Shown: positions 62,578 through 64,000 of the stretch, in pieces
How positions within the stretch are numbered: the first letter of the stretch is position 1
Layout: each line of letters opens with the position of its first letter
NCBI GenBank assembly: GCA_029856105.1
Contig: JAHQWH010000155.1
Span: forward strand, 62,001 to 126,000
From: Promethearchaeia archaeon
GTDB taxonomy: Archaea > Asgardarchaeota > Lokiarchaeia > Sigyniarchaeales > SOKP01
Length of the DNA stretch: 64,000 nt
Reading direction: 5' to 3'
Notes under the pieces: model-generated
Told to the model about the DNA's origin: nothing
Database searches by the model: none
The model's input: only the letters and a program-made list of their open reading frames with translations
Translations under genes and position numbers: made by a program

Positions 62578-64000
62578 AGAAACTAATTAAATTCACACTT
62601 ATTTTATTTCTTATCATAGGTTCGACTATGGGAACGAGTTTCATTTATAATTTAATAGTTCCATATCAATTAAATTTTGCAAAACAAGAGAGTGTCGATT
62701 ATCTACGTAGTTCAAATAATGGTAAAAAATCTGTTATCGTATTTTTTAATAACTCATATTATGATGATGAGGCTAAAACCAAGTTTGAATTTTATGGAGG
62801 AATTTTTAAAGAAAACGAAGATTGGAACTATAAATTTCACAATTTTTCAGGTTTTGCTGGGGTTTTTCCTTTAGAAAATATTTCCATCTATAAGCAAGAA
62901 TTTCCAGAAATAAATATCGAAACTGATGAAATTATTGAAGTTCAAATGAATTATGCTAACATTCAAACCCAATCAGTTAATTCAACATGGTATATAAATG
63001 GTTATAAAGGAAATACGGATTCTTCTATTGCTGTTTTGGACAGTGGTGTAAATCTTAACCATGACTTTTTACAAGGTAGAATTATAGATTCGCAGAATTT
63101 TATTAGTCAAGATCCGATGACGGATGATATTGGTCATGGCACATTCATATCTTCAGTTATTGCGGGCACTGGTACTTCAACTTATAATTCTAATAGCCCT
63201 TCAATAGTGAATTTATACGGCAATTATTCTCATTTAGATCTTTTTGACGAATATTTACCTTCTAAAAACTATTCAATAAAAATCTTTTCTACTAATATAT
63301 CAAAATCAGATTCGATTATCGCAATAAATTCCACAAGTAATTTTCAGTTAAGTGAGATAGATGAATTTTGGTTTGAGTTATATCTTAATTCTAATTTAGT
63401 CAACTCGTCTCACATTCAAAATCCTAATCAATACTATTCATTTTTTCATAAAGTTCCTCAAACTGAACAGGGAATTTACGATTTGTACATAAAGTATCAC
63501 AAAAAAATTAGTTCTATTCCTTTGTTTTCATTCAATTCGTCTGTTTCGTTCTTTCCAGAATCGTATACTGAGCATTTCAATCATTTTACAGGAATAGCTA
63601 ACGCAACTAATATACTGGCATATAAGATCGTAAACCAAACTGGAAAGGGCTATGTGTCTGATATAATATCAGCAATGGCAAGTGTGATTCAAAATCGAAC
63701 GCAACATCATATCGTTAGTGTTTGTTTAAGTATTGGAACTTTAGGAGAGGATGTTTCCGCTATTAACGCTGTAATTGATGAAGTAATTGAAAACCATATT
63801 TTAGTGGTAATTGCCGCGGGAAATAAAGGGATTGAAAGTTCAAAACCTTTTAATAAGTTAGGTATGAATAAAAACGCGATTGTTGTAGGTGCAATCAATG
63901 ATAAAGATCAAATAACATCTTATAGTAGCATGGGGCTGGATGTAGGGAATAACATTTTCAAACCAGATATAGTTGCTCCTGGAGGTAGTAAATTACCAGG
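62574..64000 (+). CDS. Subtilisin-like (S8) serine protease, partial, apparent CTG start
   Basis: The gene runs off the window. The first codon after the in-frame TAG at 62571 is CTG 62574, preceded by GGAGGTGA (62557-62564). Started there, it has a good signal sequence (KKLIKFTLILFLIIGS). The next ATG (62628) would cut it off. Catalytic Asp156 is in IAVLDSGVN, His188 in DDIGHGTFIS and the oxyanion Asn417 in VVIAAGNKG; the Ser lies beyond the end. Between His and the helix leading to LAYKIVNQTG there is an insertion of about 140 residues (about 200-340), beta-rich and Asn/Ser-rich. The start overlaps the surface-protein stop, so the two are translationally coupled; it may process that protein. 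Confidence 0.85.
   Translation, partial: MKKLIKFTLILFLIIGSTMGTSFIYNLIVPYQLNFAKQESVDYLRSSNNGKKSVIVFFNNSYYDDEAKTKFEFYGGIFKENEDWNYKFHNFSGFAGVFPLENISIYKQEFPEINIETDEIIEVQMNYANIQTQSVNSTWYINGYKGNTDSSIAVLDSGVNLNHDFLQGRIIDSQNFISQDPMTDDIGHGTFISSVIAGTGTSTYNSNSPSIVNLYGNYSHLDLFDEYLPSKNYSIKIFSTNISKSDSIIAINSTSNFQLSEIDEFWFELYLNSNLVNSSHIQNPNQYYSFFHKVPQTEQGIYDLYIKYHKKISSIPLFSFNSSVSFFPESYTEHFNHFTGIANATNILAYKIVNQTGKGYVSDIISAMASVIQNRTQHHIVSVCLSIGTLGEDVSAINAVIDEVIENHILVVIAAGNKGIESSKPFNKLGMNKNAIVVGAINDKDQITSYSSMGLDVGNNIFKPDIVAPGGSKLP

Noticed and set aside
1..64000. tRNA, rRNA, CRISPR arrays and riboswitches
   Set aside because: Intergenic DNA was read for T-loop (GGTTCRANYCC) patterns, regularly spaced repeats and conserved RNA elements; none was seen by eye. 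A covariance-model search would be needed for certainty.

Overview
The window is AT-rich, densely packed DNA that looks archaeal and most likely comes from an Asgard (Lokiarchaeia-like) archaeon. This is inferred from gene content, not from a marker gene. The strongest pointers are a gelsolin-like protein (34.4 kb), a UbiA-type prenyltransferase, a stand-alone E1/ThiF-like protein, an RPB9/TFS-type zinc ribbon, TATA-box promoters, poly-T terminators, an archaeal ACT-domain partner of indolepyruvate oxidoreductase, and an acyl-CoA/amino-acid fermentation gene set. No rRNA or tRNA gene and no CRISPR array was seen.

Layout. 0-2 kb: the split B12-dependent acyl-CoA mutase (small subunit cut by the window edge, large subunit complete). 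2-5.5 kb: an ABC-2 exporter, a broken cupin gene, and a HEPN/MNT toxin-antitoxin pair lying between two copies of the cupin 3' end. 5.5-10.6 kb: a beta-oxidation block (enoyl-CoA hydratase, acyl-CoA dehydrogenase, EtfB, ferredoxin-fused EtfA, SDR dehydrogenase). 11.6-16 kb: an amino-acid fermentation operon (IorB, IorA, ADP-forming acyl-CoA synthetase alpha subunit) with a convergent ACT-domain protein. 16-24.8 kb: two methyltransferases, a zinc-ribbon coiled-coil protein, a TauE-type transporter, a crotonase lacking the usual catalytic residues, a UbiA enzyme, two CCG-type Fe-S oxidoreductases and a radical SAM enzyme. 25-28.3 kb: a MoxR ATPase paired with a VWA protein that also carries an HExxH motif. 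28.4-34.1 kb: five alpha/beta hydrolases, four of them a tandem paralogous array, and an MFS pump. 34.4-36.9 kb: the gelsolin-like protein with two C-terminal HeH repeats, and an orphan DppB-type permease.

36.9-41.8 kb holds the most unusual locus. A 988-residue regulator with tandem winged helices and a TPR half is divergent from three small genes of 95, 24 and 25 codons. Each small gene ends in Leu-x-Phe-stop and is followed by its own poly-T tract. A perfect 16-bp palindrome plus a further half-site sits in the shared promoter. A decayed winged-helix fragment and a convergent HExxH protease gene follow. The architecture recalls bacterial TPR-peptide (RRNPP) signalling, but this is inference.

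42-54 kb is a mixed accessory region: two GNAT-like proteins, a 7-TM sensor-like protein, the E1-like protein, an MFS gene with an in-frame TAA, a hexapeptide-repeat membrane protein, a second ADP-forming acyl-CoA synthetase subunit, paired GDPD phosphodiesterases and small proteins. 54.4-64 kb is an export/cell-surface unit: a MacB-like ATPase, a large FtsX permease, a 1288-residue anchored surface protein and a subtilisin-like protease running off the end.

A theme across the window is initiation at non-standard codons. Four or five genes appear to start at ATA or CTG placed behind a clear Shine-Dalgarno sequence, and for two hydrolases the paralogue alignment supports these starts residue by residue.
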